Source: Kitasatospora sp. MAP5-34 | GTDB taxonomy: Bacteria > Actinomycetota > Actinomycetes > Streptomycetales > Streptomycetaceae | Assembly (NCBI RefSeq): GCF_029894335.1 | Contig: NZ_JARXZC010000027.1 | Span: 1-64,000, forward strand | Direction: 5' to 3' | Length of the DNA: 64,000 nt | Shown here: positions 26,758-34,784 of the stretch, in pieces | Numbering within the stretch: the first letter of the stretch is position 1 | Layout: the number at the start of each line of letters is the position of its first letter | Program-made: the position numbers and the translations under genes | Notes under the pieces: generated by a model | What the model saw: the letters and a program-made list of their open reading frames with translations, nothing else | What the model was told of the DNA's origin: nothing | Databases searched by the model: none

Positions 26758-27468
26758 GTGTCGAATAGAGCGCTGAATATTCAGGTCGAGTTCACCGCCG
26801 ATATGCCGCGGAAGACGTACCGGGCGTTCGACTCGAGTCCGGTCTGGGGGACACCGGTCAAGGTCGACCCGCTTCGGGCGCCGGCGTTGGCGGAGCGGTT
26901 GCTCACGCTGGACGAGCTGGTGTCGTGCTACGCCGACGAACTCATCGGGCCGGACGACGAGGAATGTACGGTGATGGGCTATTGCCTGGGCGCCAACTTC
27001 ACCCTCGCCCTGGCCAAGGCCGTGTCCCGCCGGATTCCCGTCACCAAGGTGGTCCTCCTCGATCCGGCTGAGCTGAGCCGGGAGCAGTGCCAGATCGTCC
27101 TGAACCGGCTCGCCGGCGGACCCGACACCGACCCCGACGCCCCGGACATCCGGGAGATCCCAGCCGACCAGGCGTTCTCCCTGGGCGCCGCCCATCTCAG
27201 GGCCAGGCTCGACCGGACACTGGCGAACCTGCCGGACGCCGCGCGGGTGGAACTGCTCCGGATGAACACCTCATGGTTCGGCTTCGCCCTCGCGTCCGCG
27301 ACCGCCGACCTGCCGCAGTTGGACGTCGACCTGCGCTCGGTCTTCAGCCGCGACGTTCAGGGCTCCGGATTCATCCCCATTTCGGACGGCGTGGACCGGC
27401 TCGACGTCCCCGCGTCCGAGTTCTTCTCGGCGCTCTGCGGCTCGGACCTCGTCGCCGCGCTGCGGTGA
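26758..27468 (+). CDS. Alpha/beta-hydrolase-like protein with Cys nucleophile (thioesterase-like)
   Basis: A 236-residue protein starting at GTG 26758 behind an aaggac ribosome binding site. The nucleophile elbow is CTVMGYCLGANFTLAL, with Cys76 in place of the usual Ser (GxCxG). It is short for a thioesterase, and I cannot point to a confident catalytic His. It resembles thioesterase/thioester-handling hydrolases rather than lipases. Cys-type thioesterases are known to make strained or transferred products in some NRPS pathways. It is first in the rightward gene group, 56 bases before the adenylation gene. It might be a proofreading type II thioesterase or an acyltransferase; the function is open. 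Confidence 0.7.
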   Translation: MSNRALNIQVEFTADMPRKTYRAFDSSPVWGTPVKVDPLRAPALAERLLTLDELVSCYADELIGPDDEECTVMGYCLGANFTLALAKAVSRRIPVTKVVLLDPAELSREQCQIVLNRLAGGPDTDPDAPDIREIPADQAFSLGAAHLRARLDRTLANLPDAARVELLRMNTSWFGFALASATADLPQLDVDLRSVFSRDVQGSGFIPISDGVDRLDVPASEFFSALCGSDLVAALR

Positions 27469-27524
27469 CGCCGTGCCCCGCGACCCTTCACCCGTCACTC
27501 ATCCGTCGACAGCAGGAGGGCACG

Positions 27525-29021
27525 ATGATCTCTGCCAGCGAGCGATCGGCCGCTCCCGAGACCGTCCGCCGGCTCCTCGGCCCCGGGTACGGGGCCGACG
27601 ATCGGCCATGTATCGACGACGGCGCGGGTTTGGTGACCCGAGCGGAACTGCGCAGCCGCGTGCTGACGCTCGCCGCGAGGATCAGCGATCTCGCCGGGCC
27701 GAACGCCCTGGTAGCGGTGCTGTGCCACCGGGGGCGCGACTTCGTGGCCTCCGCGCTCGCCGTCCACCACTCCGGCGGCGCCCACCTGCCGCTCGACACC
27801 TCCCACCCGGACGAGCGTCTCGCGACGGTGCTGGCCTCGGCGGAGCCCGACCTCGTCCTGACCACCTCGTACCTTCTCGACCGGCTGCCGCCCGGGACGG
27901 CGGCGCTCCTGCTCGACACCGGTGAGGTGGCCGGCCGGGCGGCCACCCGCACGACGCGGTGCGACGGCCTCGCCTACGTCACGTACACCTCCGGCACCAC
28001 CGGACGCCCCAAGGGGGTCGCCGTCACGCACGAGGGGCTCCGCGGGTACTTCCAGGCGCTGGACCACGAGATCGGGGCGGACCCGGACCAGGTGTGGCTC
28101 GCGGCCAGCAGCGTGACCTTCGACTCCAGCGTCGGCGAGATCCTGTGGCCGGTGGTCAGCGGGCATCTCGTCCGGCTCGGGGGCAACACCTTCCCCGAAC
28201 TCGTGGACGAGGTACTGGACCCGACGCGGCGGATAACCCACATGCAGTGCGCACCGACGCTGCTTCGCCTGCTGCTCTCCGAGCCCGGCGCCGACGAACG
28301 GCTCCGCGCGGCCCACTCGCTGCTCATCGGCGGCGAGGCCTTCCCGCTCGACCTGGTCCCGGTGCTGCACACAGGCTCGGCCGGCCCACGGCTGGTGAAC
28401 GTGTACGGGCCGACCGAGGCGACCGTGTGGGTGTCGAGGTGCGATGTTGCCCCCGGGGCAGTCGGCCCGGTCAGCGTGGGCTCGCCCAGCGAGGGGAACG
28501 TGCTGCGGGTGCTCGACGAGCAGCTGGAGCCGGTCGCACCCGGCGGGATCGGCATGCTGTGGATCGGCGGCCGCCAGGTGGCGGCCGGCTACTGGAACGA
28601 CCCGGGCCTGACCGAGAAGTCATTCCGCCCGGACCCGTTCGCCGGCGGCTCGGCGCGGATGTACCGGACCGGCGACCTGGCCGTGCTGACCGAGGACGGC
28701 ATCGTGCTGGTCGGCCGCGAGGACGACCAGGTCAAGGTACACGGCAACCGCGTGGAGCTCGGCGAGGTCGAGAAGGCGCTCCGCGCCGCCCCGGGGGTCC
28801 AGGACGCGGTGTGCCTGGTCGACCGGGACACCGCGGCCGCCTCCCTGCTGGTCGGCGTGTGCGCCGGAGACGGCCTGGACCGCAACGCGGTGCGGGCCCA
28901 CCTGGCCGGCCTGCTGCCCGGCTACATGGTCCCCAGCCGGATCGTCATCCGGGACCTGCTCCCGATGACGGTGGCTGGCAAGGTCGACCGGCGGCAGCTC
29001 GCCCTCGACCTGGGCGTCTAG
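27525..29021 (+). CDS. Free-standing NRPS adenylation (AMP-binding) domain
   Basis: A 498-residue amino-acid adenylating enzyme. The core motifs are intact: A3 YTSGTTGRPKGVAV, A4/A5 region FDSSVGEI and VNVYGPTEATVW, A7 MYRTGDLA, A8 DDQVKVHGNRVELGEVE and A10 MTVAGKVDRRQL with the catalytic Lys. Reading the specificity positions by alignment to GrsA from memory gives roughly D-S-G-Q-L-G-V-V-W-K. Part of this (Q, L, G, W) resembles glycine codes, so a small amino acid is possible; this is tentative. No carrier domain is attached, so it must load the free PCP or the PCP-TE in trans. ATG 27525 follows aggaggg. Confidence 0.93.
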   Translation: MISASERSAAPETVRRLLGPGYGADDRPCIDDGAGLVTRAELRSRVLTLAARISDLAGPNALVAVLCHRGRDFVASALAVHHSGGAHLPLDTSHPDERLATVLASAEPDLVLTTSYLLDRLPPGTAALLLDTGEVAGRAATRTTRCDGLAYVTYTSGTTGRPKGVAVTHEGLRGYFQALDHEIGADPDQVWLAASSVTFDSSVGEILWPVVSGHLVRLGGNTFPELVDEVLDPTRRITHMQCAPTLLRLLLSEPGADERLRAAHSLLIGGEAFPLDLVPVLHTGSAGPRLVNVYGPTEATVWVSRCDVAPGAVGPVSVGSPSEGNVLRVLDEQLEPVAPGGIGMLWIGGRQVAAGYWNDPGLTEKSFRPDPFAGGSARMYRTGDLAVLTEDGIVLVGREDDQVKVHGNRVELGEVEKALRAAPGVQDAVCLVDRDTAAASLLVGVCAGDGLDRNAVRAHLAGLLPGYMVPSRIVIRDLLPMTVAGKVDRRQLALDLGV

Positions 29022-29036
29022 CCCCCGGCGGGCCCC

Positions 29037-29084
29037 GCAGCCCTGCACACCGACCCCGCCCACGCCTGGCTCCTGGACTCCTGA
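29037..29084 (+). pseudogene. Fossil of an iolB-like 3' end
   Basis: Sixteen bases after the adenylation stop, the sequence reads in one frame AALHTDPAHAWLLDS then stop. The C-terminus of the intact IolB-like protein at 16661-17410 is FALRTDPAHEWLLDR then stop. About 12 of 15 residues match, and the DNA matches at roughly three quarters of positions over 48 bases, ending at the same stop codon. No upstream part of the gene remains. The SDR gene follows, so an iolB copy once preceded it. Confidence 0.7.
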
Positions 29085-29144
29085 ACCCGGCACGCCCAGT
29101 CCGCTCCACCCCAACCAGCACGCCACCCTGAAGGGATTCCCATC

Positions 29145-29912
29145 ATGAGCAGTCAGTCCCCCTGCGGCCTCGCCGTCGTCACCGGCGCGAGCGTCGGCAT
29201 CGGCCGCGCCACCGCCCAGGCCCTGGAGAAGGCCGGATACACCGTCATCTCCGCGGCCCGCCGCCTGCCCACCTTCCCATCCGCGTCCACCGGCATCACC
29301 ACACACCAGCTCGACGTCACCGACCCGGACTCGGTGGCCGAACTGGAGCGCACCGTCGCCGCGCACCCCGTACCGCTGACTCTGTTGGTGAACAACGCCG
29401 GCATCCCCACCCACGCGGACACCATCGCAGACAGCGACCTCGCCGACTGGCGCGCCACCTACGAAACGAACGTCATCGGCTCCGTCCGGACCACCCAGGC
29501 CCTGCTGCCCCACCTGGTCGCCAACCGCGGCCACGCCGTGTTCATCGGATCCACGGTCGCCCGCGTCGCCTACGAGCGTGGCGCCGCCTACGCCGCCAGC
29601 AAGCACGCGCTGACCGCCATGGTGCAGACCCTGCGGCTGGAGCTGAACGGCGAACCCGTCCGCATCACCGAGATCGCCCCCGGCATGATGCGCGGCGACG
29701 AAGCCGGCGGCGAGTTCATGCGCGAGCGGTTCAACAACGACCCGCAGGCCATCGCCGCCGTCTACCAGGGCGTCGAGCACCCGCTCACGCCCGAGGACAT
29801 CGCCGAGTGCGTCAGGTGGTGCGCGACCCTCCCTCCCCACGTGGACATCGACCTGATCGAGGTCCGGCCCCTCGCTCAGGCCGCCCAGCACAAGGTGCAT
29901 CGCACGAGCTGA
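29145..29912 (+). CDS. Short-chain dehydrogenase/reductase (classical SDR)
   Basis: A 255-residue classical SDR with cofactor motif TGASVGIG (13-20), the NNAG motif (LLVNNAGIP), catalytic Ser in FIGSTVAR, and Tyr149/Lys153 in YAASK. All catalytic residues are present. It follows the iolB fossil by 60 bases and precedes the GT4 gene. It should oxidise or reduce a sugar or other alcohol intermediate; specificity is unknown. Confidence 0.92.
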   Translation: MSSQSPCGLAVVTGASVGIGRATAQALEKAGYTVISAARRLPTFPSASTGITTHQLDVTDPDSVAELERTVAAHPVPLTLLVNNAGIPTHADTIADSDLADWRATYETNVIGSVRTTQALLPHLVANRGHAVFIGSTVARVAYERGAAYAASKHALTAMVQTLRLELNGEPVRITEIAPGMMRGDEAGGEFMRERFNNDPQAIAAVYQGVEHPLTPEDIAECVRWCATLPPHVDIDLIEVRPLAQAAQHKVHRTS

Positions 29913-29976
29913 CCCCACCGGGCCGGGGATCTGCCCAAGGCCCCCGGCCCGCCCTCAACCCGCTTGGGAGACCGCC

Positions 29977-31101
29977 ATGCCCTCCGCCCAGCCGCCCACC
30001 ACCCGAGTGGTGATGATCCTGCGCCACTTCACCGTCGGTGGCCTTGAGCGCGTCCTGCTCTCACACGTGCGCATCCTGCTCGCCGCCGGATACCAGGTCA
30101 CCGTCTGCGTCCTGGACCCCGGACGCGACAACGCGCTCGTCGCCGAACTGCCGCCGCAGGCACAGCTCGTCATCGTCCCACCCGGCCGACTCCGCCGCGT
30201 CGCCTTCCTTTCACGCATCGTCAGCGGCGCGACCGTCCTGCTCCAGTTCGGTGACGGCCGGCTCTATCCGTCCATCCGACCGGCCCTGCGCACGGCCCGC
30301 ACCGTAGTCCGCTTCTGCCACTCCGACTACTCCCACCTGCGCACCCCCACGAAGAACCGGCTCGACCGGTTCCTGGCCCGCTCCGAGGACACCATCGTCG
30401 CCGTGGGCGGCCGCTCCACCCGTTTCCTGCTCGACGACGTCGGCGTACCCGCAAGCAAGGTCATCACCTTGACGAACGCCACCGAACCCCGCGCGGCCGT
30501 GCCGGCCCCGCCCTGGAGCTGGGCACGCGACCCCTACCTCGTCTCCGTCCAGAGCCTGTACCCCCACAAGGGCCACGACAGCCTGCTGGCCGCCTTCGCC
30601 CGCGTGCTGGCCCGCATCGACCAGCCGGTCCGACTGGTCGTCATCGGCGACGGAGACCAGACCATCGCGCTGCGGCTGCTCGCCGACCGGCTCGGCATCA
30701 CAGACCAGGTCGTCTGGCTCGGCGCCGTATGGCAGAAAGACCTCGTGGACAGCGTCCTGGCCGGCGCGAGCGCGTTCGTTTCCGCGAGCCGCTTCGAAGG
30801 GGTTCCGATCTCCATCCTGGAGGCCCGCCAGCACGGCCTTCCGCTGGTGCTCACCGACATCCCCGGCCACCGCGACGGCGCCGGCACCTCACCAGCCACC
30901 TTCATACCCGTCGACAACACCGAGGCGTTCGCCGACCAGGTGCTCAACGTTCTCGCTCGCACCCGACCGAGTGACCTGCACCAGCCCGACACCCACCAGC
31001 TCACCCGCGAGTGGGAGACCTACCGCGACGGCCTCCTCGCGATCGTCGCCGGCGCCTGCGGCTCAGCGGCCGCCACCGCCCCGCGTACCGTGGACGCCTG
31101 A
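29977..31101 (+). CDS. Glycosyltransferase family 4
   Basis: A 374-residue GT-B glycosyltransferase of the GT4 type. The N-terminal domain starts VVMILRHFTVGGLERVLL (GGxE loop). The C-terminal domain has VSVQSLYPHKGHDSLL, LVVIGDGDQTIALRLL and the donor-binding ExxxxxxE motif in SRFEGVPISILEARQHGLP. It is the second glycosyltransferase of the cluster, of a different class from the MurG-like one. It should transfer an activated sugar such as a UDP-HexNAc or uronate; the acceptor is unknown. Confidence 0.9.
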   Translation: MPSAQPPTTRVVMILRHFTVGGLERVLLSHVRILLAAGYQVTVCVLDPGRDNALVAELPPQAQLVIVPPGRLRRVAFLSRIVSGATVLLQFGDGRLYPSIRPALRTARTVVRFCHSDYSHLRTPTKNRLDRFLARSEDTIVAVGGRSTRFLLDDVGVPASKVITLTNATEPRAAVPAPPWSWARDPYLVSVQSLYPHKGHDSLLAAFARVLARIDQPVRLVVIGDGDQTIALRLLADRLGITDQVVWLGAVWQKDLVDSVLAGASAFVSASRFEGVPISILEARQHGLPLVLTDIPGHRDGAGTSPATFIPVDNTEAFADQVLNVLARTRPSDLHQPDTHQLTREWETYRDGLLAIVAGACGSAAATAPRTVDA

Positions 31102-31222
31102 CGCCCCGCCACCGGCGCATCCGGCGCGGAAGACTCCCGATACGGTGGACGACCGCGCCGGTCGCCGGCCCGCTCGCGCTACGCTCGTTGACCACCCCGA
31201 CTACCGAGGAGCCGGTGCCAGC

Positions 31223-32293
31223 GTGCCGTCGTTCTCCCTTCTTCCCCATGCCACACAGCTCGAACAGCTCGAACGGCTGACCCGGGCCGCACTCAGCGAG
31301 CACTACGGAATCGACGGCGACGCCGTCATGGAGGTGCAGCAGTACGAGGACAACGCCGTCTGGCGCGTCACCCCACCCGGCAGCAACGACTCCTACGTGG
31401 CTCGGCTCTCCGTCCGAGACGGCCGTCCGGCCCACCAGCAGGTCAGTGAGATGCGCTGGCTGGAAAGCCTGGCCCATGCGCACACCGTCGCCGTTCCCGT
31501 GCCGGTACCCGCCGCCGACGGCTACGTGGTCCCCGTCGCCGTTCCCGGCCACGACGAGCTGTCCACCCTCGCGGTCCTCCGCTGGCTGCCCGGCACCGCA
31601 GAACCGCCCTACCGCCGGCCCGGGGTCGCGGTGGAGATGGGCCGCGCAGCCGCCCACCTCCACCAGCACGCCGCGACCGTTCCGCTGATTGACTTCGACC
31701 GGCCGGTGTGGAACGCGCAGACGATCCTGCAGCAAGGGCACGCCCTCGCCACCACGCAGGGCCACGACCAGCTGGGCGCCGACGGAACCCGGGTCCTGCG
31801 TACCATCGCCGAGCTGATCACACCGGCGCTGCAGGAGGGCAGCCCGACCGATCGCGGGCGCATCCACGGTGACCTGCACCGAGAGAACATGATCGCGCTG
31901 CCCGACGGCAGCGGGGTAGGCATCATCGACTTCGACGACTGCGGAACCGGCCACTATCTGCTGGACATCGCCACCGTGCTCTCGTCCATCCACCGCATCG
32001 CCCGTCAGGAACCGGGCGCCTACGAGGACTTCGCCCGCGCGTTCCTCGCCGGCTACACCGCAGTTCGTCCCCTGCCCGCCGACACCAGCCGACTCCTTGA
32101 GCCCTACCTGCTATTGCGGGACGCCTTCGTACTCAACTTTGTCACCACCGCCATTCCCGTCAACGCGGACGTCGCCTCCTGGGGGCCAGGCCGGATCGCC
32201 GGCATCGTCTCGAACATGACGGCCTACCTGGAAGGCACCCCCTACCCCGGCAACCTTCCCCTGCCGGAGCACCTGCTGCCGACGCTGGGGTAG
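31223..32293 (+). CDS. APH/homoserine-kinase-II-like phosphotransferase
   Basis: A 356-residue kinase of the aminoglycoside phosphotransferase fold, close in layout to SrkA and type II homoserine kinases. The catalytic loop is IHGDLHRENMIAL, with the DFD-equivalent metal motif GIIDFDDCGTG. The N-lobe begins YEDNAVWRVTPPG. GTG 31223 follows a gaggag ribosome binding site. It could phosphorylate a biosynthetic sugar, or inactivate the product as self-resistance. Its 3' half has a diverged, broken relative at 16254-16660. The stop lies only 16 bases from the MDR remnant on the other strand. Confidence 0.88.
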   Translation: MPSFSLLPHATQLEQLERLTRAALSEHYGIDGDAVMEVQQYEDNAVWRVTPPGSNDSYVARLSVRDGRPAHQQVSEMRWLESLAHAHTVAVPVPVPAADGYVVPVAVPGHDELSTLAVLRWLPGTAEPPYRRPGVAVEMGRAAAHLHQHAATVPLIDFDRPVWNAQTILQQGHALATTQGHDQLGADGTRVLRTIAELITPALQEGSPTDRGRIHGDLHRENMIALPDGSGVGIIDFDDCGTGHYLLDIATVLSSIHRIARQEPGAYEDFARAFLAGYTAVRPLPADTSRLLEPYLLLRDAFVLNFVTTAIPVNADVASWGPGRIAGIVSNMTAYLEGTPYPGNLPLPEHLLPTLG

Positions 32294-32309
32294 CAGGCAG
32301 CGGTTCTCC

Positions 32310-32449
32310 TAACGGCCATACTTGGCGTGCGCACCCGGACCAGGACGTCCTCGGGGTGCTCGACCCGCAGCGTCGGCACGGACTCGACGGTGAGCGGGCG
32401 GCCCGGTCCAGACCGCCGCCCGAATCCGCGACTGCACCTCGGCCGTCAT
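32310..32449 (-). pseudogene. 5' remnant of an MDR (zinc alcohol dehydrogenase-like) gene, frameshifted
   Basis: The strand opposite the APH stop reads MTAEVQSRIRAAVWTG, then after a frameshift RPLTVESVPTLRVEHP and EDVLVRVRTPSMAV. Together these match the usual first 45 or so residues of a zinc-type alcohol dehydrogenase (RAAVWxGPRxLxVExVPxPxV...EDVLVRVRxxxVCG). The sequence then breaks off where the APH gene ends. Its ATG overlaps the epimerase stop (ATGA), so it was once the coupled third gene of that operon. It is not a copy of the MDR gene at 25288-26292, whose N-terminus differs. Confidence 0.65.
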
Positions 32450-33489
32450 CCGCCCTGCCCGACGAGCGCCCCGCCGAACCACGAGACCGTGCGCTGCAGG
32501 CCCTCGTCGAACCCGACCACGGGCCGGTAGGCCAGCGCCTCGCCGACCGCACCGAGGTCCGCGAGCGCCGAGGCCACGTCGCCCTGCCGGGGCGGCGCCG
32601 ACTGCGCCTCGATCGCGGCGACGTCGGCGTGGTGGTCGGCGAGGGCACCGCGCAGGAGTGTGAACAGTTCCCTGATGGACGTGCCGTGCCCCGTGCCGAC
32701 GTTGAAGGTGGCGGGCGCGCCGGGGCCCTGCGCGGGCCGGGTGGCTGCCAGCAGGTTGGCGAGCACGACGTTCTCGACGTAGGTGAAGTCCCGCGACTGG
32801 GTGCCGTCGCCGTAGATCACCGGGGCGTCGCCGGCCAGCAGCGTCCGGATCCAGCGCGGGATCACCGCCGAGTACGGTCCGTCGGGGTTCTGGCGCGGCC
32901 CGAACACGTTGAAGTAACGCAGTCCGGTCATCGGGATGCCGTAGATCCCCTGGTAGACGGCTGCGAGCTGTTCCATTGCCCGCTTGCTGACGGCGTACGG
33001 CGACATGGCATTGCCGAGCACGTCCTCGCGGCGCGTCACGGTGGAGACGTCGCCGTAGACGGAACTGGAGCTGGCGTACACGACACGGCTGACCCCGGCG
33101 TCCCCGGCGGCCCGGAACAGGTTCGCGGAACCGCCGATGTTGACGTCGATCACCTTGTCGGGCTCGAGCAGCGAGCGGGGCACGGAGTTCAACGCCGCCT
33201 GGTGCAGCACGACATCCACGTCCTGCACGGCGTCCCGGCAGTTCTCGAGCGACCGCAGGTCGCCTTCGACCAGCCGGAACCGGTCCCACTGCTCAGGCAG
33301 GACGCGCGCCCTGACGTCCTCGAGGTTCGCCGTCGTACCGGTGACGAAGTTGTCGAGTCCCACGACCCGGCGGTCGGCGCCGAGCAGGGTTTCGAGCAGG
33401 TGCGATCCGATGAATCCGGCCACGCCGGTGACAAGCCAGGTGTCCGGCAGCGTGGCGCGGTGTCGGGGTGACAGCTGAAAAGTAGACAT
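32446..33489 (-). CDS. UDP-N-acetylglucosamine(uronate) 4-epimerase, WbpP/TviC-like
   Basis: A 347-residue extended SDR. The cofactor motif is WLVTGVAGFIGSHLLETLL, then GLDNFVTGTTANL, VLHQAALNSVPRSL, a Ser-rich YASSSSVYGD and catalytic YAVSK. The later part has LRYFNVFGPRQNPDGPYSAVIP. These follow the WbpP/TviC pattern of 4-epimerases acting on UDP-GlcNAc or UDP-GlcNAcA, rather than plain GalE. It starts at ATG 33489, 23 bases after the dehydrogenase gene. With that gene it can make UDP-GalNAcA or UDP-GlcNAcA as a glycosyl donor. Confidence 0.87.
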   Translation of the reverse strand: MSTFQLSPRHRATLPDTWLVTGVAGFIGSHLLETLLGADRRVVGLDNFVTGTTANLEDVRARVLPEQWDRFRLVEGDLRSLENCRDAVQDVDVVLHQAALNSVPRSLLEPDKVIDVNIGGSANLFRAAGDAGVSRVVYASSSSVYGDVSTVTRREDVLGNAMSPYAVSKRAMEQLAAVYQGIYGIPMTGLRYFNVFGPRQNPDGPYSAVIPRWIRTLLAGDAPVIYGDGTQSRDFTYVENVVLANLLAATRPAQGPGAPATFNVGTGHGTSIRELFTLLRGALADHHADVAAIEAQSAPPRQGDVASALADLGAVGEALAYRPVVGFDEGLQRTVSWFGGALVGQGG

Positions 33490-33512
33490 GGGTCTCCCAA
33501 TTGACGGGCAGG

Positions 33513-34784
33513 TCAGAGCACTGCGACACCGGGTCGGCCGCCCAGCCTGCCCCGGGTGTCGAAGAGCAGCCGCGGCGTGTTCGCGTCGAACTGCGCACGG
33601 TACTGCGCGTGCCACTGGAGCAGGATCGTGACGTCGGCGGCGCGCAGCGCGGCATCGAGCCCGTCGACGCGGTCGACCGCCCGGCCGTCGACGGACCAGG
33701 AGTCGACGAAGGGGTCGTGGTACCGGACGACCGCACCCCGGCTCCTGAGTTGCCGCACCACGTCGTCGGCGGGGGACTCGCGCCGGTCCGCCACGTCCGC
33801 CTTGTAGGTGACGCCGAGGAGGAGGACGTCGGCCCGCGCGAGGTCGCCGTTCGGGCGGGCGAGCAGGGCGGCGGCGCGCTGCACCACGTACTCCGGCATG
33901 CCGTCGTTGATCTGTTGCGCCAGGTCGATCATCCGGGTCGTGACGCCGAGCTCCCTGGCCTTGTAGGACAGGTAGAGCGGATCGACCGGGATGCAGTGGC
34001 CGCCGACCCCAGGGCCCGGCGTGAAGCTGGCGAACCCGAACGGCTTCGTCCGCGCGCAGGCGATCACGTCCCACACGTCGATGCCCAGGCTGTGGCTCAC
34101 CATGGCGAGCTCGTTGACCAGCGCGATGTTCACCTGTCGGTAGGTGTTCTCGAGGATCTTGGCCATCTCGGCTTCTCGCGTGCCCTTGGCCGGTACGACT
34201 TCCTTGACGAAGGAACTGTAGAAATCCAGTGCACGCCGCGTGCACCCCGGGGTGTGCCCGCCCACGATCCGAGGGGTGTTGCTTATTCCGTATTCGGCAT
34301 TGCCGGGGTCGATGCGCTCGGGGGCGAAGGCGAGGGCGAAGTCCTCCCCCGCCACCAGCCCGGACTCTTCGAGGATGGGCCGCACCACGTCATCCGTGGT
34401 ACCGGGATAGGTTGTGGACTCGAGGACGACCAGCGTCCCCGGCCGCAGCCGACGCGCTGCCAGCCGTGCGGCCGTGACGACGCTCGTCAGGTCGGGCGCC
34501 CCGTCGGCGGTCAGGGGGGTGGGCACGCACAGCACGATGACATCGGCGGCGCGCACCACCTCCCCGTCCCCACTGGCGTCGAATCCGGCCGCCAGCATTT
34601 CGACGACGTCGTCGTCGCTCACACCGTCGACGTGGGAGGCGCCGGCGTTCAACCGAAGCGCTACGCGGGGGTTCGTGTCGTATCCGCACACCCGCAAGCC
34701 GGCGCGTACGGCTTCGCGGGCGAGGGGGAGGCCCACGTAGCCGAGCCCGACGACCAGGAGGTCGACGGCGATTTCGTCACTCAT
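33513..34784 (-). CDS. UDP-N-acetyl-hexosamine 6-dehydrogenase (WbpA/WbpO/UDP-glucose DH family)
   Basis: A 423-residue nucleotide-sugar dehydrogenase that oxidises C6 of a UDP-sugar to a uronate with two NAD+. It has the NAD motif VVGLGYVGLPLARE, VPTPL, LESTTYPGTTDDVV, the catalytic Cys loop GPGVGGHCIPVDPLYL, and the C-terminal domain GVTYKADVADRRESP. These are features of the UDP-GlcNAc/ManNAc-type branch. It is adjacent to the matching epimerase. Its ATG 34784 overlaps the end of the aldolase relic by 8 bases, so translation was or is coupled to that relic. Confidence 0.88.
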   Translation of the reverse strand: MSDEIAVDLLVVGLGYVGLPLAREAVRAGLRVCGYDTNPRVALRLNAGASHVDGVSDDDVVEMLAAGFDASGDGEVVRAADVIVLCVPTPLTADGAPDLTSVVTAARLAARRLRPGTLVVLESTTYPGTTDDVVRPILEESGLVAGEDFALAFAPERIDPGNAEYGISNTPRIVGGHTPGCTRRALDFYSSFVKEVVPAKGTREAEMAKILENTYRQVNIALVNELAMVSHSLGIDVWDVIACARTKPFGFASFTPGPGVGGHCIPVDPLYLSYKARELGVTTRMIDLAQQINDGMPEYVVQRAAALLARPNGDLARADVLLLGVTYKADVADRRESPADDVVRQLRSRGAVVRYHDPFVDSWSVDGRAVDRVDGLDAALRAADVTILLQWHAQYRAQFDANTPRLLFDTRGRLGGRPGVAVL

